DNA of 64,000 nucleotides from Bradyrhizobium sp. (lineage in GTDB: Bacteria > Pseudomonadota > Alphaproteobacteria > Rhizobiales > Xanthobacteraceae): positions 103,122 to 167,121 of the forward strand of contig NZ_JACRMG010000029.1 of assembly GCF_016219575.1 (NCBI RefSeq), in the 5' to 3' direction. Each line of letters opens with the position of its first letter. Within the stretch, counting starts at the first letter, position 1. Made by a program: the position numbers and the translations under genes. Below are positions 33,210 to 42,031 of the stretch, one piece after another. A model generated the notes under the pieces. The model worked only from the letters and a program-made list of their open reading frames with translations. It had not been told where the DNA came from and did not search any database.

Positions 33210-33473
33210 TCAGCCCTTGACGAATGCGCCGCCCTTGGCCTTGCACTGGGCTTCCGACATCATCGAAAAACCCTGGCCCTTGCAGGCGTTCAGGCCCTTG
33301 CAGGCACTGGCCCCGCCCTTGCAGGCGCTCTGGCCCTTGCAGGCATTGGCGGCCATGCACTTGCCCTGGGCGGCATCGGCAGGCGTGGACACGGTCGATA
33401 CGGCAGCCCCGGCCAGGAACAGCGTGGCGGCAGCCGCAGCGAGCGTGGCACCCGATTTGGAATCCAACTTCAT
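33210..33473 (-). CDS. bufA: BufA2-like bufferin precursor peptide, first copy
   Basis: An 87-residue precursor from the ATG at 33473 (MKLDSKSGATLAAAAATLFL). Signal cleavage near ADA at residue 34. Core cysteines at 39, 45, 51, 58, 64 and 77, the same spacing as the copy at 32774; the core reads NACKGQSACKGGASACKGLN then ACKGQGF. Charged residues outside the core differ (ends GGAFVKG), so the two may have different maturation or metal preference. GAGGAG precedes the ATG. It has its own promoter and terminator. Confidence 0.9.
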   Translation of the reverse strand: MKLDSKSGATLAAAAATLFLAGAAVSTVSTPADAAQGKCMAANACKGQSACKGGASACKGLNACKGQGFSMMSEAQCKAKGGAFVKG

Positions 33474-33621
33474 GACGTTCTCCTCGATGTTGACGAAAAT
33501 GACGCCGTGAGCCTCCGATGATCGGTCGATCCGGAAGCTGCACAACGCAGGACGCCCATTGCATCGAGATGGCTTCGCCGAGATCGAAACCGCCCCGATG
33601 AATGCTTGTCCGGAAACGAGC

Positions 33622-33647
33622 TACGGGGCACCCCGCGGTTTGGTTAC
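33622..33647 (-). promoter_or_regulatory. ECF-type promoter before the first precursor gene
   Basis: On the minus strand GTAACC (33647-33642), AAACC as the next bases, 16 in total, then CGTA (33625-33622). Identical boxes and spacing to the element at 33097. The A/T-rich run just upstream (gaagattttttc on plus) is also shared (gaagaattttttt at 33130-33142). About 150 bases of leader to the ATG at 33473. Confidence 0.75.
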
Positions 33648-33776
33648 AGCGCTTCAGAAGATTTTTTCATTGTGGGCGCCCGCAACACCGGCCCGTGTCC
33701 TGCAGCGGCCCGGCGGGAGGATTTCGTTGCGCAAGCGGAAGCAGCTTCAGTCAGTCGTGCCGACCGCTCGCGCGCC

Positions 33777-35567
33777 TCAATTGAGCGCCGCCCGCTGTGG
33801 CTTCAATTTGGCCATCTGCTTGACGGTGGCCGCCAGCTCCTCGGCATTGAACGAGGGAAACGAGCAAATGCGATTGCTGCAGGCGAACGCCGCGGGCTCG
33901 CCCAGATCGGGATATTCGACGTCGGGATTGGGCAACTTGCCCTCGCGCAGGTCCAGCCATTCCAGCCGCTTGTAGCGGGCGGGCAGCGCGCGGGCCAGCG
34001 CGTGCAGCGACTGCGCCCGCTTGTCGTCCTTGTGCCCGACGACGGTGACGTGGGTGGGCTCGATCGCCAGTTCCTCGTCGGCGAGCAGCACGCCGGGCAG
34101 TGGCCGAACCATTTCCACCGAAGCGCTGGCAAGGTACCGCATGGCGTGCGAGGCCTGCTCGCGCCAGGCGTCGTTGCCGAAATAGCGATTGAGCAGGTTC
34201 AGGAAGCGCGCGACCTGGACCTGGTCGTCGAGCAGCTTGGCCGGCTTGGCGAACACGCCCGTCTTTGCTTCCGATCTCCTGGAGGTGAAGAAGCCGCCGG
34301 CCTCATCCCGGAAGGTCGCGATGAAATCGCCGGCCTTTGCCGCCGCCGCCAGCCAGTCGCGGTTGCCGGTCGCGGCATAGAGATCGAGGAACGCCTGTCC
34401 CATCGCAAGCGTATCGCCGATGAACGGCCCGCCGCGATCCCTGGCGCCATGATCGAAGCCGCCGTCGGGCCGCGCGCGGTTGGCCAGCACCCATTTCGCC
34501 GATCGTTCGGCGCTTGCGAGCGCCTTGACGTCGTTGCTGACGTTGTAATAGGCGGCGAGAGACGAGATCGCCCAGCCATTTTCCCGCGCGTAGAGATTCC
34601 TGTCGATGCGGGGCATGCCGAGCTTGCGGCGCTCGGCGTCTCCGAGCGCGTAGTATTTGTGTCCGTCAATGTCGTGATTGAGGTCGGCGTCCTGGCTGAC
34701 ATAGAAGGCGCCGTCGCTGCCCTGCATGAAGGCCACCAGGTAGCGCTCGATGTCGCGGGCGGCAGCGAGATATTTCGCATCCTTCCACAGCGCATAGGCC
34801 TGGCTGTATTGCCGCAGATACTGCGCCTGGAACGACATGATCTTCTCGAAATGCGGCTTCTGCCACGAGCCGCCCTCCGAATACTGGAACACGCCGCCCC
34901 ACACCGGATCGATCAGGGCGATGGCCGCATCCAGCGTCTGCCGGGCGCGCCTGACGGCGGTGGCATCGCCCGCTTCGGCGCGGGTGATGGCAAGATCCAT
35001 GCTGTCGGCGTCGATATATTTCTGCATCTCGCCCCAGCCGCCGAGCTTGTCCTCGTAGGACTCGTCGTAGTTCTTCGACAGCGCCTCGCGCTGCGCTTTG
35101 GGGAGGAACGCGGACTCCGCCGGCTTCACCTCAAAGGCTTCGGTGACGGAAGGGCCGGGCGTGGGATCGTCGATGATCGCCTTCAACAGCGCCTGCATCC
35201 GCGGCGGCTCGATATAGCCCCTGATCTTGGCGAGTTCGCTGCCGTCCGGACCGAACACGATGGTCGCCGGCCAGCCCCAGTCGCCATAGCGGCTCGACAG
35301 GTCCGGATTGGCGTCCTGGTCGACACGCACCGGAATGTATTTCGAGGCCAGCAGCGACTGCACCTCGGGATCGGCATAGGTGGTCTTCTCCATCACGTGG
35401 CACCAGTGGCACCACACCGCCTCGAGATCGAGGATGACGAAGCGCTTTTCCGCCGTCGCGCGCGTGAACAGCTCGTCGTTCCAGTCGCTCCATTTCAACT
35501 CATTGGCCGAAGCAGGCGACGCCGCAAGTGAGGCAAGGACGATGGCGGCGATGCGAAGGAATTTCAT
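33777..35567 (-). CDS. Secreted thioredoxin-domain protein (DUF255/YyaL-like)
   Basis: A 596-residue protein. Signal peptide from the ATG at 35567 (FLRIAAIVLASLAASPASA). Thioredoxin-like fold at about 25-140 with the redox motif AVWCHWCHVM (WCxxC), then GDWGWPATIVFGPDGSE. The rest is an alpha/alpha-barrel like glycosidase-type repeats. Cytosolic relatives are YyaL; this one is exported. The position between doxX and the bufA genes suggests help with thiol chemistry or copper stress in the periplasm; inference. Confidence 0.82.
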   Translation of the reverse strand: MKFLRIAAIVLASLAASPASANELKWSDWNDELFTRATAEKRFVILDLEAVWCHWCHVMEKTTYADPEVQSLLASKYIPVRVDQDANPDLSSRYGDWGWPATIVFGPDGSELAKIRGYIEPPRMQALLKAIIDDPTPGPSVTEAFEVKPAESAFLPKAQREALSKNYDESYEDKLGGWGEMQKYIDADSMDLAITRAEAGDATAVRRARQTLDAAIALIDPVWGGVFQYSEGGSWQKPHFEKIMSFQAQYLRQYSQAYALWKDAKYLAAARDIERYLVAFMQGSDGAFYVSQDADLNHDIDGHKYYALGDAERRKLGMPRIDRNLYARENGWAISSLAAYYNVSNDVKALASAERSAKWVLANRARPDGGFDHGARDRGGPFIGDTLAMGQAFLDLYAATGNRDWLAAAAKAGDFIATFRDEAGGFFTSRRSEAKTGVFAKPAKLLDDQVQVARFLNLLNRYFGNDAWREQASHAMRYLASASVEMVRPLPGVLLADEELAIEPTHVTVVGHKDDKRAQSLHALARALPARYKRLEWLDLREGKLPNPDVEYPDLGEPAAFACSNRICSFPSFNAEELAATVKQMAKLKPQRAALN

Positions 35568-35659
35568 GGCGGTCCCCGGAACGCGGATCATCCCCGAGCT
35601 ACGGGCAGGGGACGGTCGCGGCTCAGGCTTTGCGGGCTGTCACGCGAAAGTGAGCCGCC

Positions 35660-36124
35660 TTACGGCGTCGCTTCGCGGTGCCCGCTGACATTGAGCAGCA
35701 GCCGGTCCAGCGAGGCCGCGCCGGGCCCGGCGATGGCCAGCCACAGGAAGCCCGCAAAATAGGTCGCTTCCTCGAAGCCGAGCAGCGTCTCCAGCGAATC
35801 CGCCGCTTCCCATTTCGCCGACTTGATCGCGACCAGCATGGTGAAGGCGAGCATCGCCGCCGGGATGCGGGTGAATAGGCCGAGCATCAGCAGGATCCCG
35901 CCGAAGAACTCCACGCCCGAAACGAAGGGGGTCATGATCTTCGGGAAGAGGATGCCCCATTCGGTGAAGTTCTGGGTGATCTGCGGCAAATTGTTGAGTT
36001 TGCCCCAGCCGCTCAGCATGAAGACGTACCCGACGATCACGCGCATGATCAGCGGCCCGGCCCAGGCGAAATGTGATGCGATGCGCGACGGCAGCAGGAT
36101 CAGCAGGTTGGCAACGGAATTCAT
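35660..36124 (-). CDS. DoxX-family membrane protein
   Basis: A 154-residue protein with four transmembrane helices. Start at ATG 36124 (MNSVANLL), preceded by GAGAGGG; the longer form from 36169 lacks support. Features of DoxX: LIMRVIVGYVFMLSGWGKL at the first helix, GVEFFGGILLMLGLFTRIPAAML in the middle. DoxX genes (BufD-like) recur in bufferin operons. It is preceded by the GTAACA-N16-CGAA element and followed after 92 bases by the thioredoxin-domain gene. Confidence 0.85.
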   Translation of the reverse strand: MNSVANLLILLPSRIASHFAWAGPLIMRVIVGYVFMLSGWGKLNNLPQITQNFTEWGILFPKIMTPFVSGVEFFGGILLMLGLFTRIPAAMLAFTMLVAIKSAKWEAADSLETLLGFEEATYFAGFLWLAIAGPGAASLDRLLLNVSGHREATP

Positions 36125-36211
36125 AGGGTAACCCTCTCGAAGTATCGGCGCGCGGCCACGACCGGCCATCAGCCGGGGCGCTCAAAATTTACGCATCGTC
36201 CTGGAAGGAGT

Positions 36212-36237
36212 TTCGAGTGGGCCGGCCCGCTTGTTAC
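36212..36237 (-). promoter_or_regulatory. ECF-type promoter before doxX
   Basis: On the minus strand GTAACA (36237-36232), 16 bases, CGAA (36215-36212). The -10 box is the one described for Caulobacter SigF; the -35 box differs from GTAACC by its last base. About 88 bases separate it from the doxX start. It makes doxX, the thioredoxin-domain gene and the two bufA genes one likely regulon. Confidence 0.6.
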
Positions 36238-36264
36238 GTGGCCGTTGCCGAAATTTGCGGGTGG

Positions 36265-36996
36265 CTAGCCGAAATTTTGCAGCGCGGGAAAAGTCTCCAG
36301 CAGCCAGATACTGACATTGGAGATGGCGCCGGTGAGGAAGGCGACGCCGGTGATCACCATCAGCACGCCCATCGCATGCTCGACGCGGGCGAGATGCTTC
36401 TTCATCCGCATGAATAGCTCGGAGAACTGCTCGACGGCGAATGCCGCCAGCAGGAAGGGAATGCCGAGCCCGGCGGAATAGACCGCCAGCAGCATCGCGC
36501 CCTTGGCGACGGTGGCTTCCGCCGCGGCCACGGAAAGGATGGCCGCCAGGATCGGCCCGATGCAGGGGGTCCAGCCGAACGCGAACGCCAGTCCCATCAC
36601 ATAGGCGCCCCACAGCCCGACGGGTTTCGGGATCGGCAGCCGGCCCTCGCGCATCAGGAAGCCGATCCGGGTCAATCCCAGGAAATGCAGCCCCATGATG
36701 ATGATGATGATTCCGGCGAGGATCGACAGCTCCGCCGACCAGGCGCGGATCAGCCCGCCGACCAGCGAGGCGCTGGCGCCGAGCGCCACGAACACGGTGG
36801 AGAAGCCCAGCACGAACATCAGCGCCGAGCTCATCACCGCGCGCCGCGAGGCCTGCACGCTCTCGTCGTTGGCGACGTGCTCGATGGTGGCCCCGGTCAG
36901 GTAGACCAGGTAGGGCGGCACCAGCGGCAGCACGCAGGGCGACAGGAAGCTGATCAGCCCTGCCAGGACCGCCGCCGGGACCGATACGTCGTTCAT
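36265..36996 (-). CDS. ccdA: CcdA-like disulphide reductase membrane protein
   Basis: A 243-residue, six-helix CcdA/DsbD-β protein that passes electrons from cytosolic thioredoxin to the periplasm, usually for cytochrome c maturation. Key cysteines are in FLSPCVLPLVPPYLVYLTG and GWTPCIGPILAAIL, both in the expected helices. It is upstream of doxX, on the same strand, separated by the ECF-like promoter. In this setting it could supply reducing power for thiol-rich bufferins. Assignment is secure; partner is inferred. Confidence 0.9.
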   Translation of the reverse strand: MNDVSVPAAVLAGLISFLSPCVLPLVPPYLVYLTGATIEHVANDESVQASRRAVMSSALMFVLGFSTVFVALGASASLVGGLIRAWSAELSILAGIIIIIMGLHFLGLTRIGFLMREGRLPIPKPVGLWGAYVMGLAFAFGWTPCIGPILAAILSVAAAEATVAKGAMLLAVYSAGLGIPFLLAAFAVEQFSELFMRMKKHLARVEHAMGVLMVITGVAFLTGAISNVSIWLLETFPALQNFG

Positions 36997-37167
36997 GACT
37001 CACCTCGGGAAACTCGCGTCCTCTACCCTATTGGCTTGTACGAGGGCAACTTTCCAGTGGTTTCGCCGAAGGCAGGGCTTTATCGCGGTCACAGGGCCGT
37101 GTGTAACTTATCCCGCCGTGGTCCGTATCATCTGAGGCAAGCAACCCGAATGATCAGGGAAGGCCGG

Positions 37168-39198
37168 ATGCGCATTGGAATCCGCAGCGCCATTTCTGCG
37201 CTCGTGCTGACGTCGATCGTCGTCAGCGCGATCGTGGTGCATTTGCTGTGGTGGCGAACCGCCAACCAGGTCAGCCAGACCCTGGCCGACACCATCAACG
37301 ATCAGATCGTTTCGGCGGTCGGCGACCAGTTGCAGTCGATCACGACGGAAGCCCGTTCGGCCTCGATCGCGGTGCGCGCGCTGCTCACGGAAAAGGTGCT
37401 CGATATAAGCGATGCGAAGCGGCGCAAGTTCGTGTTCCTGTCGCAGTTGCAGGCCCAGCCGACCATTTCCTGGGTCGCGTTCGGCTGGCCGGACAATTCG
37501 TTCTTTGCCGTTCACAAGCTCGGCGACGCCGGCGTCGAGACGGTCGAGATAGGCACGGACAGCAAGCTGAAGATCGAGCGGTATGACCTCGAGGGTGGCG
37601 ACATCAAGCTCAGGGACAGCCGCATTGAAGACACCAAATATCAGGTCACCGCGCAGGAGTGGTACAGCGGTTCCGATCTATGGTCGACGCTGACGGTTCA
37701 CCCGACGGGCGAGCGGCCCGCCGCCGCATTTGCCGTGCCGATCGAAATCGACGGCGCACGCGCCGGCGTGCTCGCCGTCATCATCGAGCTGACGCGGGTG
37801 TCGAACTTCCTGTCGCAGCTCACGGTCGGCAAGTCGGCCGGTGCCTTCATCCTCGACCCCGACGGGGCCGCCATTGCCTCGCCCGACGCCAATGCCGACG
37901 AGCTCACGCCGCTGAAGACCGATCATCCGCTGTTTGCGGTCGCGGTCGACGCGATCCGGCAGGCGGGCGGCGCCTACAATGCGGCGGGCTCGCAGCCCCT
38001 CAACACGGCGGTCGTCAGGGACGGCAAGGCCTACAAGACCGTGCTGACGCCGATCTCGTTCCCGGGCTGGTCGCTGGTGACCGTCGTGTCTGAATCGGAA
38101 TTTCTCGGACCGGTTCAGGCGACGATCCGCAACCTCCTGATCGGACTTGCCGCGCTGATCGCCTTTGCCGGGCTGTTGTCGGCCTGGCTGGCGCAGCGCC
38201 TGATCGCTGCGCCCCTGATCCGCGTGGTCAACGAGATCAGGCATGTCGAGCGCTTCGATCTCGACAAGGTGCAGCGCCATCCCTCGCGGCTGACCGAGAT
38301 CTCCAACCTTTCGGGCGCAATCGGCGACATGGCGCAGGGGCTTGCCGCGTTCCGCAAATACATCCCGGCCGACCTGGTGCGGCGGCTGATCAGCGACGGC
38401 AACGGTGCACGGCTCGGCGGCGCGGTGCGGCCGATGAGCGTGATGTTCATCGACCTCGCCGGCTTCACCGGCATGTCGGAACGGCTGGGCGACCGCATCA
38501 TCCCGCTGCTGTCGCGCTATCTCGACGTGGTCTCCGCGCAGATCCAGGATTGCGGCGGCACCATCGACAAGTTCATCGGCGACGCCGTGATGGCGTTCTG
38601 GGGCGCGCCGTCGCCCAATCCCGATCACGCCGTCGATTGCTGCCGCGCGGCGCTCGCCAGCCGGCGCGCGGTGGAGGAGGCCGGTCTCGTCGACGACCGC
38701 GGCGAGAAGGTCAGGATCCGCATCGGCATCAATTCCGGCGACATGCTGGTCGGCAATATCGGCTCGGAGGTGCGGCTGAACTACACCGTGATCGGCGATG
38801 CCGTGAACATCGCAAGCCGGCTCGAAAGCACCAACAAGAGCTACGGCTCCACCATCATCATCGGCCCGGAGACGCGACGTCTCGCCGGCGATCGCATCGT
38901 GGTGCGCGAGCTCGATCGCCTTGCGGTCTATGGCCGCGCCGGCGGCCTGCAGATCTACGAATTGCTAGGCATGGCCGGCGAGTGCGATGAGCTGCGCGAG
39001 TGGGTCATGACTTATGAAGCCGGACTTGCCGCATGGCGCACGGGCGATTTCGGCGGCGCCATCGGTTGTTTCGAGCGGGCGCAGAAGCTCAGGGCGAGCG
39101 ATGCGGCGTCATCGCTGATGATCGAGCGCTGCAAGCACCAGATCGAGAACCCCACAGCCGAAGGCTGGGACGGCACCACGGTGGCGCGGACCAAGTAG
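37168..39198 (+). CDS. Membrane sensor adenylate/guanylate cyclase (class III)
   Basis: A 676-residue protein from the ATG at 37168 (MRIGIRSAISALVLTS), after AGGGAAGG; ATG 37150 is an alternative. Two membrane spans (about 8-30 and 325-345) enclose a Cache-like periplasmic sensor. HAMP-like region (about 350-395), then a class III cyclase domain: MFIDLAGFTGMSERLGDRII with the first metal Asp, FIGDAVMAFWGAPS with the second, and GINSGDMLVGNIG. It likely makes cAMP in response to an outside signal. It converges on the FecR-domain gene with a 9-bp gap. Confidence 0.9.
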   Translation: MRIGIRSAISALVLTSIVVSAIVVHLLWWRTANQVSQTLADTINDQIVSAVGDQLQSITTEARSASIAVRALLTEKVLDISDAKRRKFVFLSQLQAQPTISWVAFGWPDNSFFAVHKLGDAGVETVEIGTDSKLKIERYDLEGGDIKLRDSRIEDTKYQVTAQEWYSGSDLWSTLTVHPTGERPAAAFAVPIEIDGARAGVLAVIIELTRVSNFLSQLTVGKSAGAFILDPDGAAIASPDANADELTPLKTDHPLFAVAVDAIRQAGGAYNAAGSQPLNTAVVRDGKAYKTVLTPISFPGWSLVTVVSESEFLGPVQATIRNLLIGLAALIAFAGLLSAWLAQRLIAAPLIRVVNEIRHVERFDLDKVQRHPSRLTEISNLSGAIGDMAQGLAAFRKYIPADLVRRLISDGNGARLGGAVRPMSVMFIDLAGFTGMSERLGDRIIPLLSRYLDVVSAQIQDCGGTIDKFIGDAVMAFWGAPSPNPDHAVDCCRAALASRRAVEEAGLVDDRGEKVRIRIGINSGDMLVGNIGSEVRLNYTVIGDAVNIASRLESTNKSYGSTIIIGPETRRLAGDRIVVRELDRLAVYGRAGGLQIYELLGMAGECDELREWVMTYEAGLAAWRTGDFGGAIGCFERAQKLRASDAASSLMIERCKHQIENPTAEGWDGTTVARTK

Positions 39199-39207
39199 TA
39201 GCGGTGC

Positions 39208-40176
39208 CTACCGTCTCAGCGTCGGCACGGAGAGGCGCGGACTGACGGATGGCAGGTTCGCGCGTCCCAGGTCCGGCGCCGATATCGATGGCGTGGTCGG
39301 CGAAAGCGACGGGCTGCCCGGCAGTGCGGTGTCGCGGGTCGGGTTGTTCAGCAGCGGCAGGTCGCGCGACGGCGTGGTCGGCAGCGACGTTTCCCGCAGC
39401 GGATCGAGCCCGGGTCCGCAGGAGACTCCCTTCATGGGTTGACCGTCGGGGCAGAAGCGGGTGATCGCGCCCTTCTTGCCGAGCTTGTCGCGGACCGGTG
39501 CGGTCAGGCTCGCCTTGCGGAGCGCCGGCAGTGGCGAACACAGGGTGGAATTGGTCGAGCAGACGGAAGCAAATGTCCATGTCGGCACGAGGTCGCGCTT
39601 GATCTGGATGATACCGCCTTCCCGGGTGATATTGGCGGTGTGTCCGCGCTCGAGGAGTTGCGTGCATTTGCCGCCGGCGCAAACATTTGCCCGGCCGTTC
39701 TGCAGCGAAACCAGGGTTTCTTTCTCCGATATGCGGATATCGAGGATCGTCCCGCGCACGCCGATCGATGCGCTCGGGGTCTCGATCCTGTAGGACTTCT
39801 TGTCGGAGTTGCCGGTGATGAAGCGGAACGCACCCTCGGTCAGGCGGATAGTGATCTGCTTGTAGCGCGACTGGTCGGCGAGAACGGCGCGGTCGATCTT
39901 CAGCGTCGATGCCGGCCCGAGCGTCAGCTTGGTATTGTCGATCAAGCCGAAGCGCGCATTGGCATCGGCGCTCGTGCGGATGACGTCATCGCGCATCACA
40001 TTGTCGCCGACATTGATCGGAACCGACTGGGCCTGGGTGGCGTTGACGACCTCGTTGCGGATGACCTCGGCCTGTCCGACCTTTGGCGTATCCGCAGCCG
40101 CGGGAGCGACAGCAAGGCCGGCTGTGCAGAGCAACGCCAGTTCCCAGGTGCGGCGAATCGTTGAAATCCGGCTCAT
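39208..40176 (-). CDS. Secreted FecR-domain protein
   Basis: A 322-residue exported protein from the ATG at 40176 (MSRISTIRRTWELALLC, signal peptide to about residue 30). A FecR domain covers about 45-190: VNVGDNVMRDDVIRTSADANARFG-like pattern, LTLGPASTLKID, ETPSASIGVRGTILDI. The rest is Pro/Ser/Thr-rich with short repeats (TPSRDLPLL, SLSPTTPS). FecR-domain proteins of this secreted type often accompany adenylate cyclases; the neighbour here fits. No TonB or ECF sigma gene is nearby. Confidence 0.83.
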   Translation of the reverse strand: MSRISTIRRTWELALLCTAGLAVAPAAADTPKVGQAEVIRNEVVNATQAQSVPINVGDNVMRDDVIRTSADANARFGLIDNTKLTLGPASTLKIDRAVLADQSRYKQITIRLTEGAFRFITGNSDKKSYRIETPSASIGVRGTILDIRISEKETLVSLQNGRANVCAGGKCTQLLERGHTANITREGGIIQIKRDLVPTWTFASVCSTNSTLCSPLPALRKASLTAPVRDKLGKKGAITRFCPDGQPMKGVSCGPGLDPLRETSLPTTPSRDLPLLNNPTRDTALPGSPSLSPTTPSISAPDLGRANLPSVSPRLSVPTLRR

Positions 40177-40230
40177 GACGCTGAAGTACCCACCCGGCGG
40201 TTTCCGATCAACCCGCATATGCCTGGTATA

Positions 40231-40911
40231 TTATTGACCACGGCTGGAACCCGGTGCGACCGAGACGGCGGTGATGCGCAAGTCGCTCCCGAAAGGCATC
40301 ATCTCGTAGGGCGGCTTCCACCCCTTCAGCGATGCGAGGCGCTTTCGCCAGGCATCGATAGCCGGATACTCCGCCGCAATGTCGAAGCCGGTTTCTTCCG
40401 GAGGATAGAAGACATATCCGGCCAGTGAGAAGTCCGCGATGGTCGGCCGCTCGCCCAGCATGAACGGGCGCTCGCCGAGATGTTTCTCGACGATGGCGTG
40501 GGAAGCTTCCACGCGCGTACGCATGAACGCCAGCACGGCCGGATGCGGCGGCTGCGCCATGAAGCTCTTCTGGAAGCGATGGATGGCGTAGTTGTTGGTG
40601 AACTTGTGATTGTCGAACAGGATCCAGCGCAGCGCCTCGTATCGCTCTTCCGGCGTCGGCGCATAATGCCCGGTAGCCTCGGCAAGCCAGGTCAGGATCG
40701 CGCCGGATTGCGACATCCGCGTTCCCGCCACCTCCAGCACCGGAACTTCGCCCATCGCGTTGTTCTCGCCGCGCCAGTCCGCGTCGCGCTGCACGCCGCC
40801 GGCGAAGTCGATGCCCACCGGCTCCCAGTCGAGGCCGGCGCAGTTCAGATAGAGCGCGACCTTGTAGGAATTACCGGAAGCACCGATGCAATAGAGCTTG
40901 TAGTGGGCCAT
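40231..40911 (-). CDS. Glutathione S-transferase-like protein
   Basis: A 226-residue cytosolic GST-fold protein from the ATG at 40911 (MAHYKLYCIGASGNS), with GGGGA just upstream. The thioredoxin-like N-terminal domain (1-80) has MGEVPVLEVAGTRMSQSGAIL with the cis-Pro and the Gln-Ser glutathione contact. The C-terminal helical domain has LGERPTIADFSLAGYV. Class not certain. It is divergent from the dehydrogenase at 41009 (97 bp between). Confidence 0.9.
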   Translation of the reverse strand: MAHYKLYCIGASGNSYKVALYLNCAGLDWEPVGIDFAGGVQRDADWRGENNAMGEVPVLEVAGTRMSQSGAILTWLAEATGHYAPTPEERYEALRWILFDNHKFTNNYAIHRFQKSFMAQPPHPAVLAFMRTRVEASHAIVEKHLGERPFMLGERPTIADFSLAGYVFYPPEETGFDIAAEYPAIDAWRKRLASLKGWKPPYEMMPFGSDLRITAVSVAPGSSRGQ

Positions 40912-41008
40912 GTAATCCCCGCGCTTACGTCTGCCGCAGCGCAAGATGACGCAGGGCGTCCGCGCGGGCAAGGGTTGCGGCGATGGCTCTTGACCTCTTT
41001 GTCCGCAG

Positions 41009-42031
41009 ATGGTCCGAAGGATCACCGATAGAATTGTCCCCTTGAAAGTATTGCTGGCCCATACCCCGCAGATGCGGCGCGACTATTACGGCGAGCGCAG
41101 CCTGAGCGGCCTGCGCGCGGTGGCCGATGTGAGGCTGCATGAAGGTGCCGACGCCCTCGATGCCGCCGCGCTGATCGACGCGGCAGGCGACGCGGATATC
41201 GTCGTCGCCGACCGCATGACGCCGGGGGCCGGCGAGATCTTTCCAAGACTGCCGAAGCTGCGCGCCTTCGTGCGTTGCGCGGTCGATATCCGCAACATCG
41301 ATGTGGCCGCGGCTTCCGCGGCCGGCGTGCTGGTGACGCGCGCGAGCCCCGGCTTCGTGCAGTCGGTCGCCGAGCTTGCGCTCGGCTACATGGTCGATCT
41401 CTCGCGCGGCGTTTCGCGTGCGACTGCCGATTATCACGCGGGCAGGGCGCCGGAGGTGGTGATGGGGCGGCAGCTCTTCGGCAGCCGCATCGGCATCATC
41501 GGCTTCGGCAGCATCGGGCGCTATCTCGCAGGCCTGGCGAAAGTGCTGGGCATGGAAGTGCTGGTGGCCGATCCCTTCGTCACCATCGACGACGCGGCGA
41601 TCCGGCATGTCACGCTCGACGATCTTCTCGCCCGCTCCGACTATGTCGTCTGCCTTGCCATCGCCAATGAGGCGACCGAGAACCTGATCGGGCAGGCGGC
41701 GCTGGCGCGGATGCAGAAACACGCCTGCTTCATCAACCTGTCGCGCGGCAACCTTGTCGATGAAGCCGCGCTCGCCGCGGCCCTGCGCGATCATCGCATC
41801 GCGGGCGCTGCGCTGGACGTCGGTCGTGCGCCCGACCAGATGCCGTCGCCGGAACTGGCCAAGTTGCCGAACGTGATCGCGACCCCGCATGTCGGCGGGC
41901 TGACGCCGCAGGCCATCGAGCATCAATCGGCGGAGACCGTGCGCCAGGTGGCGGAAATCATCAGAGGCAACGCGCCGGTCGGCGCCGTCAATGAAGCGAG
42001 CTGGACGCGCCGGCCGGAGAAGAAACCATGA
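41009..42031 (+). CDS. D-2-hydroxyacid dehydrogenase with altered catalytic motif
   Basis: A 340-residue NAD(P)-dependent dehydrogenase. NAD fold: IGIIGFGSIGRYLAGLAKVLG, VADPF. Catalytic Arg in INLSRGNLVDE and His in TPHVGGLTPQA are present, but the region that usually reads DVxxxEP is DVGRAPDQMPSPE, so the catalytic Glu is not at its normal place. It may use a nearby acid or be specialised. ATG 41009 chosen; a TTG at 41042 is possible. It overlaps the MFS gene by four bases (ATGA), and the pair probably takes up and oxidises one hydroxyacid. Confidence 0.87.
   Translation: MVRRITDRIVPLKVLLAHTPQMRRDYYGERSLSGLRAVADVRLHEGADALDAAALIDAAGDADIVVADRMTPGAGEIFPRLPKLRAFVRCAVDIRNIDVAAASAAGVLVTRASPGFVQSVAELALGYMVDLSRGVSRATADYHAGRAPEVVMGRQLFGSRIGIIGFGSIGRYLAGLAKVLGMEVLVADPFVTIDDAAIRHVTLDDLLARSDYVVCLAIANEATENLIGQAALARMQKHACFINLSRGNLVDEAALAAALRDHRIAGAALDVGRAPDQMPSPELAKLPNVIATPHVGGLTPQAIEHQSAETVRQVAEIIRGNAPVGAVNEASWTRRPEKKP

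Noticed and set aside
32645..33521. Plus-strand frames opposite the bufA genes (Leu/Ala/Gly repeats)
   Set aside because: They mirror the CKG repeats on the other strand; the minus-strand frames have signal peptides, ribosome sites, promoters and terminators.
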